Assembly (NCBI RefSeq): GCF_036884655.1
Contig: NC_088347.1
Coordinates: 10,284,001-10,348,000 of the forward strand
Reading direction: 5' to 3'
Source: Musa acuminata AAA Group
Taxonomy: Eukaryota; Streptophyta; Magnoliopsida; Zingiberales; Musaceae
Length of the DNA: 64,000 nucleotides
The notes beneath the pieces are model-generated. The model did no database searches, was not told the DNA's origin, and saw only the letters and a list, made by a program, of their open reading frames with translations. Shown piece by piece: positions 1-9,397 of this stretch; position 1 is the first letter of the stretch, and each line of letters opens with the position of its first letter. The position numbers and the translations under genes were made by a program.

Positions 1-750
1 GGCTCCACATGAATATTATTAGGTTGCCCCTCTTGGTTGAGTAAAGAATAAAAAAATTGCTCAGTGTATGCTTTAACCTCATCTAAATTCTCAATAAGAT
101 TGTTATCTTTGTCTCTGCATTTCCTGATGCAATTAACGACTCTTCGAGCAGCAATGGAAGCATAAAAAAACTTAGTATTAGAATCCCCTAAAGTAAGCTA
201 ATGCTGTCGAGACTTCTATTTTGCAAAACTTTCCTCTTGCTTTAAGGCTTACATGAAGTTATTTCTAGCTTCTGTCTCTTTTTCGATAAGATTCTCATCA
301 TGGGGCTGAAGTTGCAGCTCATGTTGCATTGGTATTAGTTTTTTTTTTGGTAAGTTCATTACTAATAGCAATGCAAGGGGGGCATTGCTATTAGTTCCTT
401 TCTGCAAAATTGAACTCGGGTGGTAATATTTTGTATTTGTATTCCACTCCTTAAATGCTGCTTTGCAGGCTTTGAGTTTTTGACATAAGATGTAAGGGGG
501 GGATCCATGCACATTAACATTCCAAGCTGATCTAATAACATCAAGGAACTGAGGATGAGTACTCCACATGTTAAAGAATCTAAACAGTTTCTTGCCTTTT
601 GGTATTGCTATATCTGCGTGTATGTACATTAAAGAATGATCAGAAAACAATGGAGTATCATACTTAAGAAATGAATCAGGGTAAACTATTAACCATTCTT
701 GATTAATCAGACATCTATCGAGTCGAGCCATTATGTTTCTGTTAGCATAA
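1..750 (-). pseudogene. L1-1: LINE ORF2 fragment (endonuclease end and linker before RT)
   Basis: Reverse-strand translation gives the end of an APE-type endonuclease (EEP) domain, including the S-D-H-S-L motif near 630-650 (plus coordinates), and then the linker that precedes reverse transcriptase in plant L1 ORF2. The same protein text recurs at 33499-35360, 41542-41740 and 57189-57509, which fixes the assignment. The fragment has neither the endonuclease start nor the RT core, is shifted in several places, and carries a small insertion at 339-381. It is cut by the left window edge and ends in a scrambled junction near 750. It is certainly L1-derived and certainly not functional. Confidence 0.85.
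326..395. repeat. Micro-insertion of an L1 3' end with a 14-bp perfect hairpin
   Basis: A near-perfect 13-bp direct repeat (GCATTGGTATTAG at 326-338, GCATTGCTATTAG at 382-394) flanks about 43 bp absent from the other L1 copies. The insert starts with ten T's followed by GGTAAG, the reverse complement of this L1 family's 3' terminus. Its other end holds ACTAATAGCAATGC (361-374), the exact reverse complement of 382-395 across a 7-nt loop. It looks like an extremely 5'-truncated retrotransposition event that also copied its target in inverted orientation. Confidence 0.7.
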
Positions 751-988
751 CATTTCGGGAGAAATAGGATTAGGGAGACACCAGGTACCGTTAGCAATGA
801 ACTCGGAAACCTACCAATCTTTGGGAGCCCCAAGATCTTTTCGTATTCTGTCGCCATATAATTGAAATATACTCTTCAGATATAATTGAAATATATCTGA
901 AGAGTTGTTCCTGATTGGAATTGCTATGATAGTCGGCCAAAGTGATAACTTTTCGGGAGAAATAGGATTAGGGAGACACTAGGTACCG
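751..988. other. Scrambled L1 segment with inverted junction
   Basis: The segment holds pieces of the L1 RT C-terminal region on the minus strand. The stretch TTCGGGAGAAATAGGATTAG appears twice in direct orientation (near 753 and 953). The sequence around 901-950 is then the inverted match of 988-1038. It switches L1 reading from minus (left) to plus (right) and has no open coding frame of its own. Confidence 0.7.
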
Positions 989-1645
989 TTATCACTTTGG
1001 CCGACTATTATAGCTATTCCAATCAGGAACAACTCTTCAGATATACTTATTTGGCCTCATGACAATGACAAATTTAGTGCCACATCCGCATGGAATCAAA
1101 TTAGGCAAAGAAATAACAAGTGGGTCCCAAGCAGTTGGACATGGGATCGACCGGGATCACAAAGACACTCCTTATGTACATGGCAGACCCTTCTCAATAA
1201 ACTACCTATAATAGACAATATGAAAAGAAGAGGTGTCTATCATGTTAACCGATGCTCCCTTTGTTTGCAACAAGAAGAAACTGTTGACCACCTCTATTTT
1301 GCTTGTGATTATACAAAATGGATATGGAAAGAGATTCTCCAGCGATTTGAACTCAATAGACTGCCGCAACCAAACTTGCACCAAGAACTAGGCGACCTCA
1401 TGCAATGTTTCTCAAGAAAAGAGCCTCTTACACAACTGGCAAAAGTTACTTTCAGATGCGCTATTTGGTGGATCTGGAAGGAGAGATGTAATAGAAACTT
1501 TGAAGGTCAACACACAAACAATGCTCAGCTCTTGAAAGAGATTATTAGAGACTTAAGATCCTATTTGGAGCATGATCTCAAAACCGAGCACTTCACCCAA
1601 AGAGAAAAAGATATTTTTATCAAATTTAATTTTGCTATTGGCTAA
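989..1645 (+). pseudogene. L1-2: LINE ORF2 C-terminus with zinc-binding RT tail
   Basis: The frame is open for 218 codons to TAA at 1643-1645. It encodes the conserved end of plant L1 ORF2: a W-rich segment, then the zf-RVT-like zinc-binding domain with C-S-L-C (about 1255-1266), the following V-D-H-L-Y-F-A-C block, and the W-x-W-K-E-R-C-N stretch. The first residues correspond to the middle of the normal C-terminal region, so everything upstream (endonuclease, RT core) is missing. The same module recurs at 7341-8476, 24319-24898, 32251-32760, 47854-48755, 55880-56480 and 58816-59343. Confidence 0.85.
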
Positions 1646-1831
1646 AGATCTTGGGAATGATGCCAAATAATGTACCCACAGGTAGTTATAGTCTACAGCA
1701 TGTGTAGTCATAACTATCGCATTCGCACTCTATGAGTTACTTGACTTTGTCTATGACTTGTATAGATAAAGCTATTTGTAGAAACTTTACACATAATCAA
1801 TTTACTTTTACTTACCAAAAAAAAAGAAAAT
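1646..1831 (+). other. L1-2 3' UTR and poly(A) tail
   Basis: About 170 bp follow the ORF2 stop and end in CTTACC plus an A-rich run (about 1817-1831). The same 3' UTR, with the same CTTACC(A)n terminus, ends nearly every L1 piece in the window. It abuts the gag region of Gypsy-1, so this L1 3' end was inserted in, or joined to, that element. Confidence 0.8.
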
Positions 1832-2250
1832 ACTTAAAATGTCATAGTTTTGGGCATATTGCTTCGGATTGTCCAAATAGGAGGATTGTAACTTTGGTTG
1901 AAGATCATAGTGATGGAGGCGAAGATGAAGCTGACGACGAACCAAAATACGATGATGATGAGGAAGAGATTACTTATGCTGATCATGGTTTGTCTATTGT
2001 ATTGTAACGTAGTTTACAAGTGTCATATGTGGCCGACGATGAAAGTTGGGTGAGAAAAAATGTGTTTCACACTAAATGCACTTCTCTTGGCAAAGTATGT
2101 TTGGTAATCATCGACAGCTGCAGCTTTAAGAATGTGGTATCTTTGGAGATGGTACATAAGCTAAAGTTGGACACTATCCCTCATCCGCATCCATACCAGT
2201 TATGTTGGCTGCAAAAAGGAAATGACATCAATGTAACTAAAAATGTTTAG
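1832..2250 (+). pseudogene. Gypsy-1 gag zinc-knuckle end and protease remnant
   Basis: Codons after the L1 tail read K-C-H-S-F-G-H-I-A-S-D-C-P, a CCHC knuckle that has lost its first cysteine to the L1 junction. An acidic stretch follows and ends at TAA (2005-2007). The same frame reopens and covers the protease region, where the active-site D-(S/T)-G is replaced by I-D-S-C; the frame stops again at 2248-2250. The protease is therefore both mutated and truncated. Gag and protease would have packaged RNA and matured the polyprotein in an intact relative. Confidence 0.7.
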
Positions 2251-2306
2251 TTTCATTTTCTATTGGCAAGTATTATGAAGATGAAGTATGGTGTGATGTT
2301 GTTCCT

Positions 2307-4201
2307 ATGGATGCTTGTCATTTGCTGTTGGGAAGACCTTGGCATTATGATAGAAGGGTGTTGTATGACGGCTACAGACATACTTATTCTTTTAAGGTGA
2401 ATGAAAAGAAGATTATTTTAGCTCCATTACAACCATCTGAAATCACTGCACCAAAGAAGAAAGTTAACGCTTTTATGTTGTATGGTGAATGCAAAGATGA
2501 ATTAGACAAGGGTGGTCATGTTATGGCTTTACTAGTAGTAGAAGAAAATGAACAACACAAGGAGACACCCGTAATCATGAAACAAATGTTGGAAGAGTTT
2601 GAAGATGTTATACCGGTAGAGATTCCACATGGCCTTCCACCCTTGAGAGATATCCAGCATCACATATTGATCTTATTCCGGGGGCTGTTCTACCTAATAA
2701 GGCAGCATATAGAATGAGTCCCAAGGAGCATGAAGAACTTCAAAGGCAAGTTGATGAATTGGTTAAAAAAAGGTTAATCCGGGAGAGCATGAGTCCTTGT
2801 GCGGTTCTTGCTTTGTTAGTGCCTAAGAAGGATGGTTCTTGGAGAATGTGCGTGGACAGTCGCACCATCAACAAAATCACAGTGGACTATTGCTTTCCTA
2901 TTCTAAGGTTAGATGATTTACTTGATCAATTGTGTGGTGCTTATATTTTCTCTAAAATTGATTTGAGGAGTGGCTATCACCAAATAAGAATGAGGTCCGA
3001 AGATGAGTGTAAAACAACGTTTAAAACTAGAGAAGGCTTATATGAATGGTTGGTTATGCCATTTGGACTATCTAATGCTCCTAGCACATTCATAAGATTT
3101 ATGAATCACATACTTAAGCCATGCATTGGAATATTTGTTGTAGTTTATTTTGACGATATATTGGTGTACAGCAAGAGTGAAGAGGAGCATATGAGTCATC
3201 TGAAAGAGATCTTTCTTATTTTGAGGCAGCAAAAACTTTATGCTAATCTAAAGAAATGTGATTTCTTTACTTCTAGTGTGGTGTTTTTGGGGTATGTTGT
3301 TTCAAAAGATGGAATCATGATGGATCAAAGTAAGGTTGAAGCTATTCTCAATTGGCCAACACCTGCTTCATTACATAACGTGAGGAGTTTCCATGGCTTA
3401 ACATATTTTTATAGAAGATTCATCAAGAGTTTCGGCTCTATTGTCGCTCCAATCACCGAATGTCTGAAATGTGATAAATTCAAATTGACTAATGAGGCTA
3501 ATAATGCTTTTGAGCTTTTAAAAAGAAAGGTGACCGAAGCTCCTATTTTTCTACCAAATTTTGACAATGTGTTTGAGATTGAATGTGATGAATCTAATGT
3601 GGGAATTGGTGCTGTTTTGAGTCAAGACAAAAAGCCGATTGTATTTTTTAGTGAGAAGCTGAATGATGCAAAAAGAAAATACTCTACCTATGATAAGGAG
3701 TTCTATGCCATATATCGAGCTTTATCTCATTGGAGTCAGTACCTTCTTGCCAAGCCATTTGTGCTATATTCAGATCATGAAGCATTAAAGTTCATAAATC
3801 ACCAACACAAGCTAAACAAGAGGCATGCAGCTTGGGTGGAGATTTTGCAATCTTATAACTTTACAATTAAGCATAAATCTAGTGTTTAAAATGTGGTTGC
3901 TGATGCATTGAGCAGAAAGCATTCTTTATTATCAGCAATGGAAGTCAAAGTTGTTGGATTTGAGACGTTCAAAGATCTCTATGAGAATGATGTGGATTTC
4001 GGCTCAATATGGCAGAATTGCAAATCAGGTTCCTTTCAACAATTTTCGATCTTTGATGGTTTTCTTTTTCGAGCTAATGCTTTATGTGTTCCATCTTGTT
4101 CTTTGAGACAAGTAATTCTGGCTGAAGCTCATGGTGGTGTTTTGGGTGGATATTTTGGTAGAGATAAAACTTTAGCTCTTATTCAATCAAACTTCTATTG
4201 G
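2307..4201 (+). pseudogene. Gypsy-1 reverse transcriptase, RNase H and integrase N-terminus
   Basis: 2307-2717 encodes the linker between protease and RT, with the C-H-L-L-L-G-R-P-W block, and shifts frame near 2665. 2714-3889 is an open 391-codon RT-RNase H block. It contains [28 protein letters not shown], the intact catalytic Y-F-D-D (about 3148-3160), and RNase H landmarks C-D-E-S, Y-D-K-E and S-D-H-E-A. TAA at 3887-3889 interrupts it just before the D-A-L-S-R block. The integrase zinc domain then runs to N-F-Y-W and is broken by a small insertion at 4202. The RT core itself is the best-conserved part. Confidence 0.85.
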
Positions 4202-4288
4202 CAAAAGTAAAGATGATAAGTTTGGGTCGGATGAATCAAACACATAATCAATTTCCTTTTACTTACCAAAAAAAAAAACTTCTATTGG
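4189..4288 (+). repeat. 74-bp L1-tail micro-insertion flanked by 13-bp duplication
   Basis: AAACTTCTATTGG occurs at 4189-4201 and again at 4276-4288. The bases between end in an L1 3' terminus (ACACATAATCAATTTCC... then CTTACC and A's). The integrase reading N-F-Y-W continues in register after the second repeat (S-K-M-F-R-D-V), so the insertion site can be reconstructed exactly. About 37 bp at the left of the insert match neither L1 nor the target obviously and may be filler. Confidence 0.8.
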
Positions 4289-4317
4289 TCTAAGATGTTT
4301 AGAGATGTGGAAAGACA

Positions 4318-4395
4318 TGTAAAGCAATGTCGAGTGTGTCACTTGGCAAAAACAAGTAAAGCAATGTCGAGTGTGTCACTTGGCAAAAGAAATGT
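4318..4395 (+). repeat. Tandem duplication in the integrase zinc domain
   Basis: A unit beginning GTAAAGCAATGTCGAGTGTG and ending CACTTGGCAAAA is repeated about 37 bp apart, with a third partial copy of its start (GTAAAGCAATG). It duplicates the C-R-V-C-H-L-A-K codons of the integrase zinc finger. Confidence 0.7.
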
Positions 4396-4431
4396 AAAGC
4401 AATGCCAGTGCCAAATGCTCCCTAGGAGGAT

Positions 4432-5410
4432 GTGAGTCTTGATTTCATTTTGGGACTGCCAAGAACTCAAAGGAACAAGGATTCTATCATGGTTGTTGTT
4501 GACAGACTTTTAAAAATGTCTCACTTTGTTCCATGCAATAAATCAAATGATGCATCTCATATTGATGATTTATATTTTAAGGAGATTGTTAAATTGCATG
4601 GTATTCCAAGAACTATGGTGTTTGATCGAGATTCAAAATTTGTTAGTCATTTTTGGAGAACTCTTTGGAGGAAGCTGGGTACTTACTTTGAATTTCAGCA
4701 GCTCGCATCATCCACAAACCGATGGGCAAACTGAGGTAACAAACCGAAGCTTGGGAAATTTGCTTAGAAGCTATGTTGGCAAGAATATTAAGCAATGGGA
4801 TGTCATTCTTCCACAAATTGAGTTTGCCTACAATCGATCTATGCATCATAGTATCGGTAAGAGTCCTTTTGAGGTTGTTTATGGTGCTAATCCTACTAGT
4901 CCTTTGTACTTATTCCCTCATTCTACAACAAAGCAATTTAGTGGAGATGCTGATGAAAGAGCTAAGCAGATAAAGAAGCTGCATGAGGGTGTGAAAGCAA
5001 CCATTGGGAAGCAAAATGAGAGGTACATGCATGCTGCCAACAAACACAGAAAACATGTGGAGTTTAATGCAGGTGATTTGGTCTGGATTCATCTAAGGAA
5101 GGAGAAGTTTCCACCGGGCAAATTTGGAAAATTGAAACCCAAGGCTGATGGTCCATTCAACGTGCTTAAGAGAATTGGCAGAAATGCTTATGAGATAGAG
5201 CTACCTGAAGATTACAGAGTATCCCCAACATTTAATGTGGCTGATTTGAGTCCTTTTTATAATCATGTTGATGAATCAAACGAAGACTTGAGGACAAGTC
5301 TCATTCAACCGGGGGAGATTGACACGGGAGTGTCTAATTTACTACAATCCGATTATATGACCCTTGATTATAATCTAGTATCTTTTTCAGTCAATAATGA
5401 TGCCTCATAA
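4432..5410 (+). pseudogene. Gypsy-1 integrase catalytic core and C-terminal domain
   Basis: 4432-4690 encodes the first half of the integrase core, with the first aspartate in S-L-D-F-I-L-G-L-P and the second in F-D-R-D-S-K-F. A frameshift near 4685 moves the rest into another frame, where [11 protein letters not shown] supplies the catalytic glutamate. The C-terminal domain then runs to TAA at 5408-5410 through D-G-P-F-N-V-L and F-N-V-A-D-L-S-P-F. All three DDE residues are present but not in one frame. In an intact element this enzyme would insert the cDNA into the host chromosome. Confidence 0.85.
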
Positions 5411-5888
5411 TCTTTATCTCAGCACACTCAAATATGACAGCTCATCAGCATATTCTCTGCACAAAGTTAAAGCTGTTTCAAGGTGCTTTTCTTCAAGACA
5501 AAGGAATGCATTAAAGGAGTTGGTTGGCAGCTGTGAACATTTCTTCATTACCAATGAGTGCATTAAAATAGTTGGTTAGTAGCTGTAAACACTTAATTTC
5601 GAAATTCCCTATGCATGAAGGGTTGTTTCAAGCACTAGTATTTATTTTGGTGTTTAGGACTTAGAAAGGAATTTTAGAAACTGATGATATATGGGTAGAA
5701 GCTCTTAGAGAATCCCTTAAACTCTGTATCTCTTGGATGCGTCCTTGAGTGGTGAGTCTTTTATTTTCTAGTTCTGTATCCTCGTTTAATTTCGGTTGGG
5801 TGGTGAACTTTCTGTATCCCATTGTGATTTTAAACTTGGTGGTGAGCTACTTTTCGTTTTTATCTAAGCTGCTTTGTTAGTGCTTCTG
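5330..5888 (+). repeat. Gypsy-1 putative 3' LTR (approximate limits)
   Basis: A purine-rich tract (GGGGGAGATTGACACGGGAG, about 5311-5330) is followed by TGTCTAAT, a plausible LTR start that overlaps the end of the coding region. Non-coding sequence then runs to a primer-site-like TGGTATCAG near 5889. No second LTR copy exists in the window to confirm the limits, so this is an inference from position and flanks. The next 100 bp (5889-5989) look like leader sequence and then meet L1-3. Confidence 0.4.
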
Positions 5889-5989
5889 GTATCAGTTCTT
5901 CCTTGTCTACTGTGACATTTTCTATCTGAACAAATTTTCCATCAGTGTTATTTGGAAATCCATTCTGCATTTTTTCCCTCCTCGGTATC

Positions 5990-6742
5990 AATGTTAAAGA
6001 ATCTAAACGGTTTCTTGCCTCTTGGTGTCGCTTGGTCTGCGTGTATATACATTAAAAAATGGTCAGAAAACAAAGGAGCACCATACTCAAGAAGTGAATC
6101 TGGGTAAACTGTTAACCATTCATGATTAATCAAACACCTATCAAGTCGAGCCATTATTTTTTTGTTAGCAGCACCTTGATTACTCCAGGAGAGCTAATTA
6201 CCCACAGATTTCATATCAAACAAAGCTGCAGTGTCAATGTAATCATTAAAACTTTGAAGCTGGCTTTCTGAAAGTTGTTTACCCCCCTCTTTTTCATTTG
6301 TGTACCGAACAGTATTAAAGTCTCCAAGATCAATCCAAGGTACATTGAGACAGCCATTTGTAATATTAGTCAGGTCAGACCAAAGAGTATTTCTTTCTTG
6401 CATACTATTTGAAGCATATATACCAGTGAAATTGAATTGACAGCTATTCTTTTTGTCCTCTTCCTTAAGATGAATGAATTGATTAGTAATAGAAATAAAC
6501 CAAGTATTAATAGAGTTAGGATGCCATAAGACCCATATTCTACCAAAAGTTTCATTTGAGTCATTGGTAAACAGTTTTGCGTCCGGCCATATTAAATTCT
6601 TTTGAGCTTGAACACGCGATTGTTTAATTTTCGTTTCTACTAGAATAACAATATCACATGCGGCAGACTTGATTATTCTGTTGAGCTCCGGACATTTCTC
6701 CGGCTTATTAAGTCCGTGAACATTCCAACATGTTATCTTCAT
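5990..6742 (-). pseudogene. L1-3 ORF2 endonuclease domain (one internal stop)
   Basis: The frame starts at ATG 6742 (M-K-I-T-C-W-N-V) and shows APE-type endonuclease landmarks: W-N-V-H-G-L-N, V-E-T-K, L-G-D-F-N near 6310-6320 and S-D-H near 6060. One in-frame stop at 6192-6194 replaces a tryptophan codon (S-V-G-N-stop-L-S-W in place of S-V-G-N-W-L-S-W). The frame then continues to the junction at 5990. The domain would nick target DNA to prime reverse transcription. The rest of ORF2 is absent. Confidence 0.85.
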
Positions 6743-6780
6743 CAGTAATAAAGAAATGAAAAGGTGGTAAGGTATTCATC

Positions 6781-7161
6781 CTACGACTTTGGATGGACTG
6801 TACCATCCTTTTTCTTATCCTTCGGTTTTGTATTTTCCTCCCACACAATATTCTTACCTTTTATGGCTTTATTCCAATATTTATCCACTTCGTCTACAGC
6901 TTGCAGGTTTTTAAACTTTAAAATACCTTGAATCTTGTGGTCTTGATTGGCAGGGTTTGTTGAAGCACGATAAGATTGTTGCAGCACAATATCCTGGATT
7001 GTACTTGTTGGAGTAGCATGGCTAGAAAGGTTTGTTGGGGCATGAATTTGTTGAGATAGAATATCCTTGTTGGCGATGTTTGGGACATCAGGAGACCAGC
7101 GTCGTAAAATCATTGGATGGCCGCGAATAGTCCAGAATCCTTCGAGGACCCGTTGTAAATC
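6781..7161 (-). pseudogene. L1-3 ORF1 C-terminal part with internal deletion
   Basis: The ORF1 reading includes the L-E-G-F-W-T-I-R-G-H-P-M-I-L-R-R-W-S-P-D-V block of the DUF4283-like domain, then jumps directly to the Gln/Thr/Ala-rich C-terminal repeats (I-A-N-K-D-I-L-S-Q-Q) and ends H-P-K-S-stop at 6781-6783. Against the longer ORF1 at 35918-37444, the central region with the zinc knuckle is missing. Upstream it is fused in frame with the 3' tail of L1-4, giving a chimeric open frame up to 7254 that is a junction artefact. Confidence 0.8.
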
Positions 7162-8476
7162 TTTTTTTTGGTAAGTAAAAGTAAATTGATTATGTGTAAA
7201 GTTTCTACAAATAGCTTTATCTATACAACTCATAGACAAAGCCAAGTAACTCATAGAGTGCGAATGCGATAGTTATAACTACACATGCTGTAGACTATAA
7301 CTACCTGTGGGTACATTATTTGGCATCATTCCCAAGATCTTTAGCTAATAGCAAAATTAAATTTGATAAAAATATCTTTTTCTCTTCGGGTGAAGTACTC
7401 GGTTTTGAGATCATGCTCCATACAAGATCCTGAGTCTCTAATAATCTCTTTCAAGAGCTAAGCATTGTTTGTGTGTTGACCTTCAAAGATTCTATTACAT
7501 CTCTCCTTCCACATCCACCAAATAGCGCATCTGAAAGTAACTTTTGCCAGTTGTGTAAGAGGCACTTTTCTTGAGAAACATTGCATGAGGTCGCCTAGTT
7601 CTTGGTGCAAGTTTGGTTGCGGCAGTCTATTGAGTTCAAATCGCTGGAGAATCTCCTTCCATATCCATTTTGTATAATCACAAGTAAAATAGAGGTGGTC
7701 AACAGTTTCTTCTTGTTGAAAACAAAGGGAGCATCGGTTAACATGATAGATACCTTTTCTTTTCATATTGTCTATTGTAGGTAGTTTGTTGAGAAGGGCC
7801 TGCCATATACATAAGGAGTGTCTTTGTGATCCCAATCGATCCCATGTCCAACTGCTTGGGACCCACTTGTTATTTCTTTGCCTAATTTGATTCCATGCGG
7901 ATGTGGCACTAAATTTGCCATTGTCAGGAGGCCAAATAAGTATATCTGAAGAGTTGTTCCTGATTGGAATAGCTATCATAGTCGGCCAAAGAGATAACAT
8001 TTCGGGAGAAATAGGATTAGGGAGACACTAGGTACCGTTAGCAATGAACTCGAAAACCTTCCAATCTTTGGGAGCCCCAAGATCTTTTCGTATTCTGTCG
8101 TCATATAATTGAAATATACTCTTCCCATTCACCCAAGGATCGTACCACATATTAGTACTAGTTCCAGAAGAGATTGCATAAGAAATGTGTTTGATTAGCC
8201 AATTCCTTGCCTTTAAAATTCCTTTCCAAGCTGTAGAGTGGTATGTTCTTGTTGAAATTTCTCAGATTGATTCCTTTGAAAGATACCTAGCAGAAACCCA
8301 TTGTGACCATAAGGAACATTTGTTTTGCAAAAGATCCCACAGTTGTTGTTCCAGGCATGCTTGATTCCAATCTCTAGTATTTCTCAAGTTTAGCCCCCCT
8401 TCATCTTTCGGTTTGCCAATGCTATCCCAATTTATCATATGCATTGCCTTGTCATTTGTGCCATTCCAGAAGTGTT
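7162..8476 (-). mobile_element. L1-4: 3' end of a LINE (RT C-terminus, 3' UTR, poly(A))
   Basis: T's at 7162-7169 followed by GGTAAG mark the poly(A) end. The minus-strand body contains the 3' UTR and the ORF2 C-terminus up to 8476, where it meets chromovirus leader sequence. It was inserted into ORF1 of L1-3. Confidence 0.8.
7341..8476 (-). pseudogene. L1-4 ORF2 C-terminal region, several stops
   Basis: The minus frame reads D-S-I-G-K-P-K-D-E-G-G-L-N-L-R-N-T-R-D (about 8370-8440), then the W-rich segment and the zinc-binding end R-C-S-L-C near 7735-7745. Stops replace W near 8262, W near 8030 and Q near 7458, all consistent with C-to-T or G-to-A decay. Apart from these the frame is continuous to the natural TAA at 7341-7343. 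Confidence 0.85.
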
Positions 8477-8556
8477 TGATCTTGATACTACGTTGTTTCT
8501 ATCCAAATCTCTATGAATTTTTTATGATAGCTTTGACACTTCCTAATAGTGGATTT
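8477..8556 (+). other. CV-A leader remnant left of the L1-5 insertion
   Basis: These 80 bases match chromovirus leader sequence (compare 42903-42985). They end in TAATAGTGGATTT (8544-8556), which recurs at 24899-24911. They are therefore the left flank of CV-A, separated from its body by more than 16 kb of nested insertions. The 5' LTR of CV-A is missing; L1-4 lies directly upstream. Confidence 0.8.
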
Positions 8557-8989
8557 TTTTTTTTGGTAAGTAAAAGTAAATTGATTATGTGTAAAGTTTC
8601 TACAAATAGCTTTATCTATACAAGTCATAGACAAAGCCAAGTAACTCATAGAGTACGAATGCGATAGTTATGACTACACATGCTGTAGACTATAACTACC
8701 TGTGGGTACCTTATTTGGCATCATTCCCAAGATCTTTAGCTAATAGCAAAATTAAATTAGATAAAAAGATCTTTTTCTCTTCGGGTGAAGTGCTCGGTTT
8801 TAAGATCATGCTCCATACAGGATCTTGAGTCTCTAATAATCTCTTTCAAGAGCTGAGCATTGTTTGTGTGATGACCTACAAAGATTCTATTACATCTCTC
8901 CTTCCACATCTACCAAATAGCGCATTTGAAAGTAACCTTTGCTAGTTGTGTAAGAGGCTCTTTTCTTGAGAAACATTGCATGAGGTCGC

Positions 8990-9397
8990 TGTTAGGACTC
9001 TAGCTTGGAGAGTCCTAATTGAGAGGGACATTCATGTAAAAATGTTAGGACTCTAGCTAGGAGAGTCCTAATTGAGGGGGACATTCTATTAGGACTCTAG
9101 CTAGGAGAGTCCTAATTGTGAGGGGCATTCATGTAGGAGGTTTTTCCATAGAGAAGAATTAGGAGTTGTAAGGGAATTGGTTAGAAGTAAGAGTCTTAAG
9201 TAGGAGTCCTATTAGGAGTTAGGGTTTAGAAGCCCTATAAATAGCCATGTATTCCTTATCTTTTCTTAAGCAATTAGATGAATCTTTTCTGCAGCCTTTG
9301 AGCAGCAACTTGGAGGGAGGAACCCCTATAGAGTTCCAAGGAGGCCGATCCCCTAAAGAGATCAACCCCAAGTTTAGAATCTGCAAGGGTTCTAACA
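8990..9397 (+). repeat. CV-B 5' LTR (408 bp)
   Basis: The LTR has three tandem units, each with the inverted repeat TTAGGACTCT / AGAGTCCTAA around a 7-nt loop, then TATA-like CTATAAATAG at about 9235-9244 and the end TTCTAACA. The 3' LTR is 30 bp longer because of a repeat-unit difference after position 180. Confidence 0.9.
9235..9244 (+). promoter_or_regulatory. TATA box in CV-B 5' LTR
   Basis: CTATAAATAG lies about 160 bp before the LTR end. The same box is in every CV LTR (for example near 24157) and is the likely core promoter for element RNA. Confidence 0.6.

Larger units (their letters stand above)
1832..5888 (+). mobile_element. Gypsy-1: degraded Ty3/gypsy retrotransposon (gag end, pol, 3' LTR)
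   Basis: Domains run in Ty3/gypsy order: CCHC remnant, protease remnant, reverse transcriptase, RNase H, integrase, and a C-terminal segment that ends in an S-P-T-F-N-V-A-D-L-S-P-F block. No chromodomain is recognisable. The organisation and the C-terminal block resemble chromovirus lineages such as CRM, but only a tree would settle that. The 5' LTR, leader and most of gag are absent, replaced by L1-2. The element is unrelated in sequence to the five CV copies further right. Confidence 0.85.
5990..7161 (-). mobile_element. L1-3: LINE fragment (end of ORF1 and endonuclease)
   Basis: On the minus strand this holds the last part of ORF1, a short spacer, and the ORF2 endonuclease, then stops abruptly at 5990 beside Gypsy-1 leader-like sequence. 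Its ORF1 is cut at 7161 by the poly(A) end of L1-4, which lies in the same orientation. It is therefore truncated on both sides. Loss of its 3' side is not the usual 5' truncation of LINEs and implies a later deletion or rearrangement. Confidence 0.8.

Noticed and set aside
1732..2007. 91-codon open frame with a zinc knuckle as a small gene
   Set aside because: Its first third is L1 3' UTR and poly(A) and the rest is Gypsy-1 gag; a chance fusion at an insertion join.
6781..7254. 157-codon frame as a new ORF
   Set aside because: L1-4 tail fused with L1-3 ORF1; explained by the insertion.
8990..9160. LTR hairpins as a transcription terminator or a MITE
   Set aside because: They recur at the start of every CV LTR at a fixed place, so they belong to the LTR rather than to an independent element.
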